Positions 14,773-23,325 of a DNA stretch of 50,098 nucleotides are shown here, in pieces (the stretch's first letter is position 1; the number at the start of each line of letters is the position of its first letter). Source of the DNA: JADGAU01 sp045047105 (GTDB lineage: Bacteria > Pseudomonadota > Gammaproteobacteria > GRL18). Under the pieces are notes generated by a model. That model did no database searches. It was not told the origin of the DNA and saw only the letters and a program-made list of their open reading frames with translations. Made by a program: the position numbers and the translations under genes. The stretch spans positions 1-50,098 of the forward strand of contig JASFYQ010000090.1 in NCBI GenBank assembly GCA_045047105.1, in the 5' to 3' direction.

Positions 14773-17061
14773 ATGAAAACAATTCGTAATAGTCTAGTTG
14801 GGACAATAATTACATTGGTTTTATCTGCATGTCAGAATAACCCACTGGTACTAAATGAGTCTATTTTTTCATTAGATGAAGAACGTAGTAAAAAAAATAC
14901 TATGCAACGAGAGAAACAAGCAAAAACTACAGAACCTTCTCCAAGCATATTTGAGCCTCGGCCAGTACAGCCATATCGTGATACTAAAAAATTTGTATAC
15001 AACGAAGAAGATGAGGCGGGCCTTACAGAGGCTGAAGTAAAAGCCCAGCAGAACGTATTGAAAAAAGATGCTCAGAAACTTATGAGCAATGGTTCCATTC
15101 CAAATATAAAAAAAATTCCAAAATCAACCAATCCTCAGGTAGTGAATGAAGCTGGAGTTATCCAAAATGCAGATGAAATTGTACAATTGGATTATGAGCA
15201 AATTGAAATACGACAAATTCTGGAAGATTTAGCGGATGCTTTAGGCATGTCTATTGTTATTGACCCAAGTATCAGTGGCAAAATAACTATGAGAACATCT
15301 CCAAATCAACCACTAAAAAATAAGGATTTATGGCAAGTATTAAATATGCTATTAAATGAATCAGGTATTACTTTAGAAAAAAAATCTGGCCTGTATTACG
15401 CAAAAAAATCGCCTCTGAGTTTACCTGCTGAAGTGGGTTATCCTTCCATATTGGAAGGATCCAATGCATCCATTGCATTACAAATTACCCCCTTAAAAAA
15501 TATCTCCGCTGCCGCTGCTTTGGCAGTAATAAAACCAATTGTTGGAGCAAAAAGTAAAATTTCACAAATTGCACAATTAAATATGTTAGCAATTATTGGC
15601 TCAACTGAGCAATTATCTCGGATTAATGGATTATTAGAATTAGTGGATGCAGACCCGTTTAAACATCGCGGTATCCGTTTATATAAAATTAATGATACGG
15701 AAGCAATCGATATTGCTGGGGAATTACAAGATATTTTAAAATTAATTGATGGTGAAAAATCTTCATATCAAGTTTTAGCTCTGGAACGAATTAATGCTTT
15801 ATTGGTAGTAGCCCCACCAAGAAGAGGATTTAAACCAGTTGACCGCTGGGTTAAAATTCTTGATGAAGGTGCTGACGAAACCTTACAGGAACAGATTTTT
15901 GTCTATCATTGTAAAAGTGTTAAATGTGAAACACTGGCATCCACACTGAATTCAATTTTTGAAATTAGTGATGATAGAAGTAATAATAAAGCAAAAAACA
16001 GCACAGCTAGTTCAACAAGTTCTCCTAATGTTTTTCGAACGGTTCCCAAAGATTCCTTAAATATTAAATCAAGAAATAAAACAAAGAAACCGGCGGCTAA
16101 AGCAGCGGCTAAAAAAGCTAACAAAAGTAAAACAGATAAAAATAATGGTTCAGCAGATATTAATGTCACAATTGTTGCAGATGGAGATACCAATAGTTTA
16201 ATAGTACGTACAACAGGAAAGGATTATCATAATCTATTAAAAACTATTCAATTATTGGATCAAACCCCATTACAGGTGTTGGTTAACGTAGTTATCGCTC
16301 AGGTATCCTTAAACAAAACGCTGAGTTTTGGTTTTGACTGGAAATACCAGCATGGTAGCACCCTAGTTCAAAATAATTTAGGCAAAGCATCTGAAGCAGG
16401 CGGTACTACAGGATTAATTATAAGCGGTGTTTCCGGTGATTTTAAAGCATCTCTAAATGCGCTTGCTAAAGATGATGATGTTAATATTTTATCCAGGCCA
16501 TCATTATTAATTGCTAATAATCAGGAAGGAACTATAAATATTGGTACTGAAGTTCCAGTACAAACTTCGGAAACAAATAATTTAAATAGTGATAATACAC
16601 AGGTTACTCAGCAAATTTCATATCGTACAACAGGGATTGAGTTGTCGGTAATACCGCATATTAATGAAGATGGCATTGTGACAATGGAAATAACTCAATC
16701 CCTCTCTGCTATTGAAGGTTCAGCCTCATCACAAGATGTGGCGTTTAAACCAACCTTTACCAATCAGGATATTACTACCACGGTGGTGGTTAGTGATGGA
16801 GAAACTATTATTTTAGGCGGGCTAATTGATACCATAACTACCTATAATGATTCGGGAATACCTATATTAAAGGACATTCCAGGTTTAGGTTATCTATTTA
16901 AAACACAGGATGAGTCCCAAAGACGCCGTGAATTAATGCTAATTATTACCCCAAAAATTATTGGCCCAGAAACAGACTTAAACGAGTTTGGCAGAGAGTT
17001 TTCAAACCGTTTCCGTTCGGTTGGACGTTATATTGATACCGAATTAAACAAATATTATTAA
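14773..17061 (+). CDS. gspD: Type II secretion outer-membrane secretin GspD (lipoprotein)
   Basis: The 762-residue secretin forms the outer-membrane channel. A lipoprotein signal ends in LSAC (Cys20), so it may not need a separate pilotin. Residues 30-135 are a hydrophilic linker. The N0 domain is about 136-215, N1-N2 about 230-370, N3 about 375-500, and the secretin barrel 500-745, with VPVQTSE, GIELSVIP and the family signature VVVSDGETIILGGLI. N3 is interrupted by a Lys/Ala/Ser-rich low-complexity insert (about 401-463) not expected in a compact ring domain. The secretin is placed mid-operon between gspF and gspG, where many T2SS operons have gspD at the front. Confidence 0.95.
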   Translation: MKTIRNSLVGTIITLVLSACQNNPLVLNESIFSLDEERSKKNTMQREKQAKTTEPSPSIFEPRPVQPYRDTKKFVYNEEDEAGLTEAEVKAQQNVLKKDAQKLMSNGSIPNIKKIPKSTNPQVVNEAGVIQNADEIVQLDYEQIEIRQILEDLADALGMSIVIDPSISGKITMRTSPNQPLKNKDLWQVLNMLLNESGITLEKKSGLYYAKKSPLSLPAEVGYPSILEGSNASIALQITPLKNISAAAALAVIKPIVGAKSKISQIAQLNMLAIIGSTEQLSRINGLLELVDADPFKHRGIRLYKINDTEAIDIAGELQDILKLIDGEKSSYQVLALERINALLVVAPPRRGFKPVDRWVKILDEGADETLQEQIFVYHCKSVKCETLASTLNSIFEISDDRSNNKAKNSTASSTSSPNVFRTVPKDSLNIKSRNKTKKPAAKAAAKKANKSKTDKNNGSADINVTIVADGDTNSLIVRTTGKDYHNLLKTIQLLDQTPLQVLVNVVIAQVSLNKTLSFGFDWKYQHGSTLVQNNLGKASEAGGTTGLIISGVSGDFKASLNALAKDDDVNILSRPSLLIANNQEGTINIGTEVPVQTSETNNLNSDNTQVTQQISYRTTGIELSVIPHINEDGIVTMEITQSLSAIEGSASSQDVAFKPTFTNQDITTTVVVSDGETIILGGLIDTITTYNDSGIPILKDIPGLGYLFKTQDESQRRRELMLIITPKIIGPETDLNEFGREFSNRFRSVGRYIDTELNKYY

Positions 17062-17088
17062 AAATAAAGCAATATGGAGAAATGATAG

Positions 17089-17499
17089 ATGACCAGGCAT
17101 AATCGGAAATCAGGTTTTACTTTAATTGAGTTATTAATTGTTATGGCAATTTTAGCTTTATTAGCAGGTTTAGTTGGGCCTACTTTATGGAATAAATTAG
17201 GCAGTGCAAAGTCAGATACGGCTGCAACACAGATAAAAAGTTTTGAGGCTGCTCTTGACTCTTATCGCCTTGATATTGGAAAATATCCAAAATCAATGGA
17301 AGATCTGGTAAAAAATAGCAGTGGAAAATCACGCTGGAATGGCCCGTATATAAAAAAAATACCCAAGGATCCATGGGGTAATGACTATCAATACCAGCAA
17401 CCTGGCAAGCATGATAATGATTATGATTTATTTTCCTATGGTGGTGATGAGCAAGAAGGTGGAGAAAAGAAAGAGGATCAGGATATAACAAATTGGTAG
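17089..17499 (+). CDS. gspG: Major pseudopilin GspG
   Basis: This 136-residue prepilin has a basic leader cut after Gly9 (KSG/FTLIELLIVM), with Glu at position +5 of the mature protein and a hydrophobic helix after it. The globular part has the GspG hallmarks: YRLDIGKYP, WNGPYIKK, DPWGNDYQY and a C-terminal calcium-site region around DYDLFSYGGDEQEGG. GspG is the main subunit of the T2SS pseudopilus. The tail beyond the calcium loop is unusually acidic and charged. Confidence 0.96.
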   Translation: MTRHNRKSGFTLIELLIVMAILALLAGLVGPTLWNKLGSAKSDTAATQIKSFEAALDSYRLDIGKYPKSMEDLVKNSSGKSRWNGPYIKKIPKDPWGNDYQYQQPGKHDNDYDLFSYGGDEQEGGEKKEDQDITNW

Positions 17500-17500
17500 T

Positions 17501-17986
17501 ATGGGAAGATTAAAAGGGTTTACCCTATTAGAGTTGTTAATAGTTTTGGCTATTATTGGTCTGGGCAGTGCTTTACTTATTCCCAGACTCAATAGCGATG
17601 TAAAGTTATTTGATGCCCAGGTTAGAGATTTGGTGGCTATTTTTAAATATAGCCGGCGTATGGCGGTAATTAAAAATCAAATCCAACGGGTTGTATTACA
17701 TCCCCCGGCACAAATTGGTTCCAAACAATCGGTTAAACCGGTACAAAAAAACAATAGTAAAAAAGGGCAATGGTATAGTAAGGGAGTTGATTATATCTGG
17801 AACACAGGTAGCTCCCAAAATGAGCTAAAGAATAAACAAGTTATTATTGATTTTTTTCCTCAGGGTGGAGCAACGGAAGGTGAATTATTGCTTTATTCTG
17901 GAGTATTAAAAAGTAAAATAACTATAGATGGTTTTACGGGTAGGGTGGTTCTTAAAAATAGCGACCAAAGTGACTATAATGAATAG
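17501..17986 (+). CDS. gspH: Minor pseudopilin GspH
   Basis: The 161-residue prepilin carries the leader MGRLKG/FTLLELLIVLAIIG with Gly at -1 and Glu at +5. The body contains RDLVAIFKYSRRMAVIKNQ, typical of the GspH/FimT group, and a beta-rich C-terminal half. It is one base from gspG and overlaps gspI by eight bases. GspH is thought to sit near the pseudopilus tip complex. Confidence 0.85.
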   Translation: MGRLKGFTLLELLIVLAIIGLGSALLIPRLNSDVKLFDAQVRDLVAIFKYSRRMAVIKNQIQRVVLHPPAQIGSKQSVKPVQKNNSKKGQWYSKGVDYIWNTGSSQNELKNKQVIIDFFPQGGATEGELLLYSGVLKSKITIDGFTGRVVLKNSDQSDYNE

Positions 17987-18341
17987 AACATCAGGCTTTA
18001 CCTTATTAGAAGTGCTAATTGCAATTACCTTAACAGGTCTGGTAATGGGAAGTTTATTTGCAATGCAAGGGCAAAATAAACAATTAACCTTTCGTTCTCT
18101 TGCTGCACTGGATCGTTTGACAGAACAACGAGAAATTATAAATGCTGCCTGGATAGGCTTAAAGCTAAAAAAAAATTATAACTATCAAATTGAAAATATT
18201 AGATCGGTTGATATTCCCGAATCTTTGGCAAATAAATCCACCCAAATTGAAAACTTAAAAATTCAATTACAATCTGTGGATATTACTGATTCATCACATC
18301 AAACTTTATTTACAACGGTCCGTCTGGTAAAAAAGGATTAG
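17979..18341 (+). CDS. gspI: Minor pseudopilin GspI
   Basis: The 120-residue prepilin begins MNRTSG/FTLLEVLIAITLTG, with Gly at -1 and Glu at +5. I chose this ATG, inside the end of gspH, because it puts the cleavage site six residues in; the in-frame GTG at 17928 would give an overlong leader. GspI nucleates the tip complex with GspJ and GspK. The globular domain is short but has the expected LKIQLQSVDI-type strand. Confidence 0.85.
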   Translation: MNRTSGFTLLEVLIAITLTGLVMGSLFAMQGQNKQLTFRSLAALDRLTEQREIINAAWIGLKLKKNYNYQIENIRSVDIPESLANKSTQIENLKIQLQSVDITDSSHQTLFTTVRLVKKD

Positions 18342-19031
18342 ATGAAAAACCCCTTCCCCAAACTAAATGCTAAACCAAAAAAGAGCCGTGCATTTACGCT
18401 ATTAGAATTATTAATTGCAACCAGTTTAAGTTCTATAGTTATGGTTGTTTTAGTGGGTGGTTTTTTTATGGTTTCAAAAAATTGGGAGGCTCAGGATCTT
18501 GTATTAGATAAGGCAATTGATAACTCTTTGATTCGCCTTGAAATTGAAAAAGCAATACTGGGAGCTTTCCCTTATACATATACTGAAACCAATAAAAAAA
18601 TACAAATTTACTTTAAAGGCAATGATCGGGAGGTCAGTTTTGTTTCTACTATGTCTCCCTCGTATAATAACCAATTAACTATTTGGATATTTAAAACAAT
18701 TGCTGATGGCGGTTTGTCAATCCAGGTGACATCGGCTTTAACGGGAGATCCAGCAGAAGTTATTGCAAGAATTTTGTCATCTAAACTATCTGAAAATGAA
18801 CCAACAGAAGTTTTGTCTGAATACCAGGCTTCATTTGAGTACTTAGAAGAAACTAAATCGGGTGAAAAAAACTGGCTTAGAAGTTGGGATGCGTATGAGA
18901 AAAAATCACTTCCTTTAGCGGTACGTATTGAGCTTGAATTAATTGATAATGAGGATCAAGATAAAAGTGTTGATAGAATCCTGGCTTTTATTCTTGCTAA
19001 TACACACCAGAGCATAAAACCAGCAAACTAG
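18342..19031 (+). CDS. gspJ: Minor pseudopilin GspJ
   Basis: This 229-residue prepilin has a 17-residue basic leader and FTLLELLIA with Glu at +5. The residue before the cleavage site is Ala (SRA/FTLLEL) rather than the usual Gly. The body fits GspJ in length and in SKNWEAQDLV plus a C-terminal segment ending in beta strands (LAVRIELELIDNE). It starts on the base after the gspI stop. Confidence 0.83.
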   Translation: MKNPFPKLNAKPKKSRAFTLLELLIATSLSSIVMVVLVGGFFMVSKNWEAQDLVLDKAIDNSLIRLEIEKAILGAFPYTYTETNKKIQIYFKGNDREVSFVSTMSPSYNNQLTIWIFKTIADGGLSIQVTSALTGDPAEVIARILSSKLSENEPTEVLSEYQASFEYLEETKSGEKNWLRSWDAYEKKSLPLAVRIELELIDNEDQDKSVDRILAFILANTHQSIKPAN

Positions 19032-19044
19032 GTCTTTAAGCATA

Positions 19045-20055
19045 ATGAAAAGTTTATCTAACCAAAGGGCTTCTATTCTAATCATCGTTATGTGGATTAT
19101 CTCTATTTCACTGGTTTTAGTTAGTGTTTTAGCCAGCAATAGTAAACTATCTGCAACTATAGTAATGCACCAGCAGGATGCTTTAAAAAACTGGGCAGAA
19201 CTTTTAACTATTATTAACCAGGCAAAAATGGAGGTGTTATTTAAACCTAAGACTAACCCCTTTGCTAATGCATTAAAAAAAGCCAGGCAGAATAAAGATA
19301 AATTAAAAAAACAGCCATATCTGTTTAATGGGCAAAAAATAAAACTCAGCTACTCTAATAATGAAGATATGATTGTCAGGATTTATGATTTATCTGGTAA
19401 ATTAAATCTTTCCAAATTAAGTCGGGCAAATTTTAGAAAAATACTAGTTAAAAAAATAGGCAAAGAAGATAAAAAAATTGATGAATTATTGGATGCATGG
19501 CAGGATTGGACAGATAGAGATAGTTTAAAACGTCTTAATGGTGCTGAAAAAGATTATTATAGTAAATTAGAACCTGCATATGCTCCCCGAAATTCGACGA
19601 TACAAAGTGTTAACGAATTAAGCCTGATTAAAGGTTTTCGAGAGGTTTTTGGTAATTTTGACTATAGTCAGGTTTTTTCCTTATATGGGCCAAGCCGTGC
19701 TTTGATTAATCCTAATATTGTCAATAGAGAAACACTATTATTAGTTCCAGGAATTGAAGAAGAACTTGCTGATGAGATTATTACTAAACGCAAGGAGATG
19801 CTTTTTGAGAATATGGCTGAATTTAATGCACTGATTCCAGCTACAGTTGCAGGTAAAATTAAGGGCTGGTTTGCTTTATCTAAATCACGTTTTTATGCAA
19901 TTGTTATCTACCCTAAAACCAGCGAGCAGGATGCTTTAATTGATAAGGCCGGGAACACACAATTATATGCATACAAGGAAATAATACAGGTTTTAGCTAC
20001 AAATAAAATGCCTAAAACACTAAGAGTATTTCCATCGTATAAAGTCAGTTTATAA
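19045..20055 (+). CDS. gspK: Minor pseudopilin GspK-like protein
   Basis: The 336-residue protein has a short basic start followed by a hydrophobic helix (QRASILIIVMWIISISLVLV). As usual for GspK, Glu+5 is absent. A segment VRIYDLSGKLNLSKL, the alpha-domain DAWQDWTDRDSLKRLNGAEKDYY, and a helix-hairpin-helix-like region (about 225-260: NPNIVNRETLLLVPGIEEE) match the GspK family. It caps the pseudopilus with GspI and GspJ. It ends the operon three bases before a convergent gene. Confidence 0.85.
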   Translation: MKSLSNQRASILIIVMWIISISLVLVSVLASNSKLSATIVMHQQDALKNWAELLTIINQAKMEVLFKPKTNPFANALKKARQNKDKLKKQPYLFNGQKIKLSYSNNEDMIVRIYDLSGKLNLSKLSRANFRKILVKKIGKEDKKIDELLDAWQDWTDRDSLKRLNGAEKDYYSKLEPAYAPRNSTIQSVNELSLIKGFREVFGNFDYSQVFSLYGPSRALINPNIVNRETLLLVPGIEEELADEIITKRKEMLFENMAEFNALIPATVAGKIKGWFALSKSRFYAIVIYPKTSEQDALIDKAGNTQLYAYKEIIQVLATNKMPKTLRVFPSYKVSL

Positions 20056-20058
20056 TTA

Positions 20059-20577
20059 TTATTTAGAGCGAACTAAACGAACGTACATATTGTAGGATTT
20101 TCTCTGTTTAGAGGATTCTCCAGCATTAAAGTTAACGTACCATGCCTCATCAGTAGAGCTTGCATAATCAGTTGCTGACCAATACAGGGACTGACCTGAA
20201 TTTTGAAAAATAGCTAAATTAACAGCTGGATTATCACAGTTTAATTCTATTATCGAGCGTAGTTCTTTTATATTAGGCAAACGCCATTGCTGACCAGATT
20301 GATCTCTGTATTCTTGTGCAACCTGAAGAGCCCCCTGCCAGTCATATCGACTGAGTGTACCTGTACTACAGTCTGATCCAGATTTACCTAAACTGCATCG
20401 CTGCCAAATTAAAGCAGTTTCTTTATCTGTGATTTCGTCACCTGAAATAGTAAATTGAAAAGATGGATTGGTAGAAGTGCTTGCATACATAGCAGGGCAA
20501 TTTTGATCGGCTATAGCTGATATAGTAAACAGTGTGATTAGCATGAAGTTTATCATGCTGAAAATTATCCTAAACAT
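20059..20577 (-). CDS. Secreted DUF1566 (Lcl C-terminal domain) protein
   Basis: This 172-residue protein has a Sec signal peptide (about 1-23, cleavage after SAIA) and one DUF1566 domain, a C-type-lectin-like fold seen in the C-terminal part of the Legionella collagen-like adhesin. Markers are ETALIWQRCSLG, WRLPNIKELRSIIE, YWSATDYASS, AWYVNFNAGE and the terminal YVRLVRS. Four cysteines could form disulfides. AAGGAA stands before the ATG. Placed tail-to-tail with the T2SS operon, it is a candidate secreted substrate, but that is inference from position. Confidence 0.8.
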   Translation of the reverse strand: MFRIIFSMINFMLITLFTISAIADQNCPAMYASTSTNPSFQFTISGDEITDKETALIWQRCSLGKSGSDCSTGTLSRYDWQGALQVAQEYRDQSGQQWRLPNIKELRSIIELNCDNPAVNLAIFQNSGQSLYWSATDYASSTDEAWYVNFNAGESSKQRKSYNMYVRLVRSK

Positions 20578-20652
20578 ATCTTTTTCCTTGAAAATTATTA
20601 AGATGGGCTTGAATTAAAGCGTTTTACAATATATAAAAAATAAATGCTATAA

Positions 20653-21624
20653 CTATTGAGAACGTACTAAACGTATGTATTTATTCTCTAGCATATCAGA
20701 ATAGCTTATTTCTCCATTGTAAAAATGTACAAACCATGCTTTGTCTGTTGAGCTAATTCTAAGTTTTGAAGTCCAAAAATGAGATGCTTTGGTATTTATA
20801 AAATAGTTCTCATCAAGTGCAACACCATAACGATCAAAACTTAATAAGCTGGATAGTTCACTTACTGTGGGCAATCGCCAGTCATTTGCTCCACATAATG
20901 TTTCGCTATTCACTTGTTGAATATATTTTTCTGTATCACAATTTTTACCGCCATAACAAAAACCACCATTGGCTTTTCCCATAAAATTGTCATCAATAGA
21001 GCTATACCAGCTATAAAACCAGGTTTTATCTCTTAATTTTCTATCGCTTGTTTTAACTTCCCAGGTCAGTCCAGTTACATTGTCAGTTACACAAGACCAT
21101 GTTTTTTCATTTGCAGCTAATGGGACACCCTGATTATCCAGTTTGGTAAAACTGAACCCTGCATGACCATCTGTACTATCATTGTTAGCAATATCTCTAC
21201 CATATTCTGCATCTTGACCAGGAAAAGAATCTATTGGGCAATCAAGATTACTTTGTAAGCTATTATTACGACAATAAATAGTACCAGTATCATTTATTCT
21301 TGGGCTTGTGTCAGCAGCAATAATGTTTAAAAATTTGTTCATGCTATTAACTTCTAACAAACCATTAAAACGTTCCTGACTAAAAACATAAAGCATTCTA
21401 TTGCTTGTTCCAATATAAGTGCCAGTAGGTTGGTAGTGGCGAGCTACAAAAGTCTTGGAATCATATTCTAATTCATCCCATGATTGAACCAGTTGATCAG
21501 AAGGAAATATTTGCGGATAATTTTTTTCTGCCCAGTCAAAAATGGCTTTGGAGTCACTTAAGTTATCAGCTACCAAATTAGATGATAAAAATAGAACGAA
21601 TAGGATCAATGCAGATCTTTTCAT
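20653..21624 (-). CDS. Secreted DUF1566 protein with an extra N-terminal domain
   Basis: The 323-residue protein has a signal peptide (about 1-19, ending LVADN). An N-terminal region (about 25-105) carries IFDWAEKNYPQIFP and HYQPTGTYIG, a motif set often found at the start of secreted proteins of aquatic proteobacteria. The C-terminal DUF1566/Lcl domain (about 140-323) has GLTWEVKTSD, WRLPTVSELSSLLS, FWTSK, AWFVHFYNGE and YIRLVRSQ. It shares the final domain with its neighbour 75 bases downstream, so the two probably arose by duplication. Function unknown; binding or adhesion is plausible. Confidence 0.8.
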   Translation of the reverse strand: MKRSALILFVLFLSSNLVADNLSDSKAIFDWAEKNYPQIFPSDQLVQSWDELEYDSKTFVARHYQPTGTYIGTSNRMLYVFSQERFNGLLEVNSMNKFLNIIAADTSPRINDTGTIYCRNNSLQSNLDCPIDSFPGQDAEYGRDIANNDSTDGHAGFSFTKLDNQGVPLAANEKTWSCVTDNVTGLTWEVKTSDRKLRDKTWFYSWYSSIDDNFMGKANGGFCYGGKNCDTEKYIQQVNSETLCGANDWRLPTVSELSSLLSFDRYGVALDENYFINTKASHFWTSKLRISSTDKAWFVHFYNGEISYSDMLENKYIRLVRSQ

Positions 21625-21651
21625 AGTTTTGCCTTTTAATCGATATATTGT

Positions 21652-21681
21652 TAATTAGTTAATTTTATTTTTAACTAATTA
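21652..21681. repeat. 11-bp perfect palindrome upstream of the DUF1566 gene
   Basis: TAATTAGTTAA (21652-21662) and TTAACTAATTA (21671-21681) are exact reverse complements around an 8-base T-rich loop. It lies about 28-57 bases before the minus-strand ATG at 21624, where an operator could sit. All-AT stems are common by chance in such DNA, so the role is unclear. Confidence 0.4.
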
Positions 21682-21831
21682 GTTATTGGCGTAAATTTTA
21701 CTCTTTTTTAACAAAATTATAAACTAGCATGAGTGAATAATTATGGAATTTAGTTTGAATATTTTTTTAAGTGAAATATACAGGCTAAAAATGCGTTAGA
21801 TCAACTTTCTTTTAAATAATAAAATCATTTA

Positions 21832-21860
21832 TTGATTCATGTTAGATGATTCGCTAGACT
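21832..21860 (+). promoter_or_regulatory. Possible promoter of the Mrp/complex I-like operon
   Basis: TTGATT (21832-21837) and TAGACT (21855-21860) with 17-bp spacing each match four of six consensus bases. It would start transcription about 20 bases before the first gene of the operon. Confidence 0.35.
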
Positions 21861-21888
21861 TAATTATCTAAATTACAATATGTGAGTT

Positions 21889-22419
21889 ATGATGAACTCC
21901 CCTTCTTCTTCTCCTCCTCCTTATTTTTTGACCTTGTTAATTTGTTTTTTGCTATGGTTGTTAATGACTGCTTCACTAGCTGTAGATGAATTATTTACCG
22001 GTTTGTTGTTGGCAGCCCTAGTGAGCTGGATATCTGCATCTAAGCTTTCTATTCTTGATGGATTACGCCTTTATCCGGGAATGTTTTTGGCCCTAGCCAA
22101 ATACCTGGTTTATTTCTTTAAGGCTCTAGTTATTGCTAATTTTGATTTGGCTGCTCGAATTTTATCTAAACAAATCGACATTCAACCCGAACTGGTTGAA
22201 ATTGAAACTACCATGCAATCCGATTTGGGTAAATTATTTTTAGCCAATAGTATTACACTCACCCCTGGAACACTCTCTGTTGATGTAATTGATGAGCGCA
22301 TCTTAGTGCACTGGATTGATTCATCCAAAGCAACTATTCATGGACACGCTGATACCCGGGCTGCAACCCATGCCATTGTTGAGCAGTTTGAAGATTACCT
22401 GAAAGGTTTTGTGAAATGA
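21889..22419 (+). CDS. Mrp-type antiporter subunit E (MnhE/MbxA-like)
   Basis: This 176-residue membrane protein has two or three N-terminal transmembrane segments (about 13-55 and 65-90) and a soluble C-terminal domain with LANSITLTPGTLSVDV, the conserved MrpE signature. MrpE is part of the cation-translocating half of Mrp antiporters and of Mbh/Mbx complexes. It opens a fourteen-gene operon and overlaps the next gene by four bases. Two adjacent ATG codons (21889 and 21892) are possible starts. Confidence 0.9.
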   Translation: MMNSPSSSPPPYFLTLLICFLLWLLMTASLAVDELFTGLLLAALVSWISASKLSILDGLRLYPGMFLALAKYLVYFFKALVIANFDLAARILSKQIDIQPELVEIETTMQSDLGKLFLANSITLTPGTLSVDVIDERILVHWIDSSKATIHGHADTRAATHAIVEQFEDYLKGFVK

Positions 22420-22700
22420 TTAGCCATATTACTGCGATCGAAACATTAGCAATTATACTCCTGCTGCTTGCCACCCTGATGAGTTTTTATCGATTATTAT
22501 TTGGCCCCTCAAATGCGGATAGAGTTATTAGTGCTGATGCCTTATCGCTTATTGCAAGCGTTTTTTTAGTTGTACTCGCTTTGCTTTTTGATAGCATTCT
22601 CTATCTTGATATTGCTTTGATTTATGCCGTACTTTCTTTTGTTGGAATTATTGCTCTTGCTAAAGTGATTGAAACAGGTAAAAGCAGAGGGGAAAACTAA
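22416..22700 (+). CDS. Mrp-type antiporter subunit F (MnhF/MbxB-like)
   Basis: The 94-residue protein has three transmembrane helices and the MrpF signature YRLLFGPSNADRVISADAL. It overlaps both neighbours (by four bases and one base). The length is typical of MrpF. Confidence 0.92.
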   Translation: MISHITAIETLAIILLLLATLMSFYRLLFGPSNADRVISADALSLIASVFLVVLALLFDSILYLDIALIYAVLSFVGIIALAKVIETGKSRGEN

Positions 22701-23038
22701 TGCAAATTATAGGCGACCTTTTTATTTTAGCCGGGGCTGTTTTTATTTTTCTGGGGGCATTAGGATTATTGCGTATGCCTGATGTATACAACCGAATTCA
22801 GGTGGGAACCAAAGCAGTTACTCTGGGAGCTTTGGGCGTTTTTATCGGTATAGCTATTATCCATCCAGGATGGTGGAGTAAGTTGTTTGTTATTATGGGA
22901 TTTATTTTATTAACCAGTCCCGTCAGTTCATCTGCAATAGCAAGGGCTTTTTACCGTAGTGGAATCAGACCCTGGTCGCTGCCCTCTGCTAAACAGAAGG
23001 ATGCTCAACAGCAAGAGAATAAAGAGGTTTCCTCATGA
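22700..23038 (+). CDS. Mrp-type antiporter subunit G (MnhG/MbxC-like)
   Basis: The 112-residue protein has three transmembrane helices and the MrpG motif LGLLRMPDVYNRIQVGTKA followed by TSPVSSSAIARAFYRSG. The C-terminal tail is hydrophilic and Gln-rich. It overlaps the following gene by four bases. Confidence 0.92.
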   Translation: MQIIGDLFILAGAVFIFLGALGLLRMPDVYNRIQVGTKAVTLGALGVFIGIAIIHPGWWSKLFVIMGFILLTSPVSSSAIARAFYRSGIRPWSLPSAKQKDAQQQENKEVSS

Positions 23039-23325
23039 TCGGGTTAGTTTTGATTTTAGTTTTTATTATGCTCATTGCAGCTGTAGCAGTATTAGTTCTG
23101 CCTAATATGATTGCTGGGGTAGTGGCAACTTCGGTAGTTTCTTTGGCCTTAACACTGATTTTTGCCTTATTAAAAGCACCTGATGTAGCTATGACCGAAG
23201 CGGCTATTGGAGCAGGACTAAGCAGTTTGATTTTAGCTATTAGTTTAAAACGTCTGGGTTATTGGGACATTAATCAGTCAGAACACTCCTCCACTCTAAA
23301 AAACTCAGGAGAGAGCAGTGACTAA
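23035..23325 (+). CDS. MbhD/DUF4040-type membrane subunit
   Basis: The 96-residue protein has three transmembrane helices and the LKAPDVAMTEAAIGAGLSS motif of the MbhD domain, which in canonical Mrp antiporters is part of the C-terminal region of MrpA. Here it is a separate gene, as in Mbh and Mbx operons. It overlaps the next gene by eight bases. Confidence 0.88.
   Translation: MIGLVLILVFIMLIAAVAVLVLPNMIAGVVATSVVSLALTLIFALLKAPDVAMTEAAIGAGLSSLILAISLKRLGYWDINQSEHSSTLKNSGESSD

Noticed and set aside
15906..16193. Minus-strand frame of 95 codons inside gspD
   Set aside because: It is the reverse of the Lys/Ala-rich insert and has the low-complexity Leu/Ala composition expected of such a shadow.
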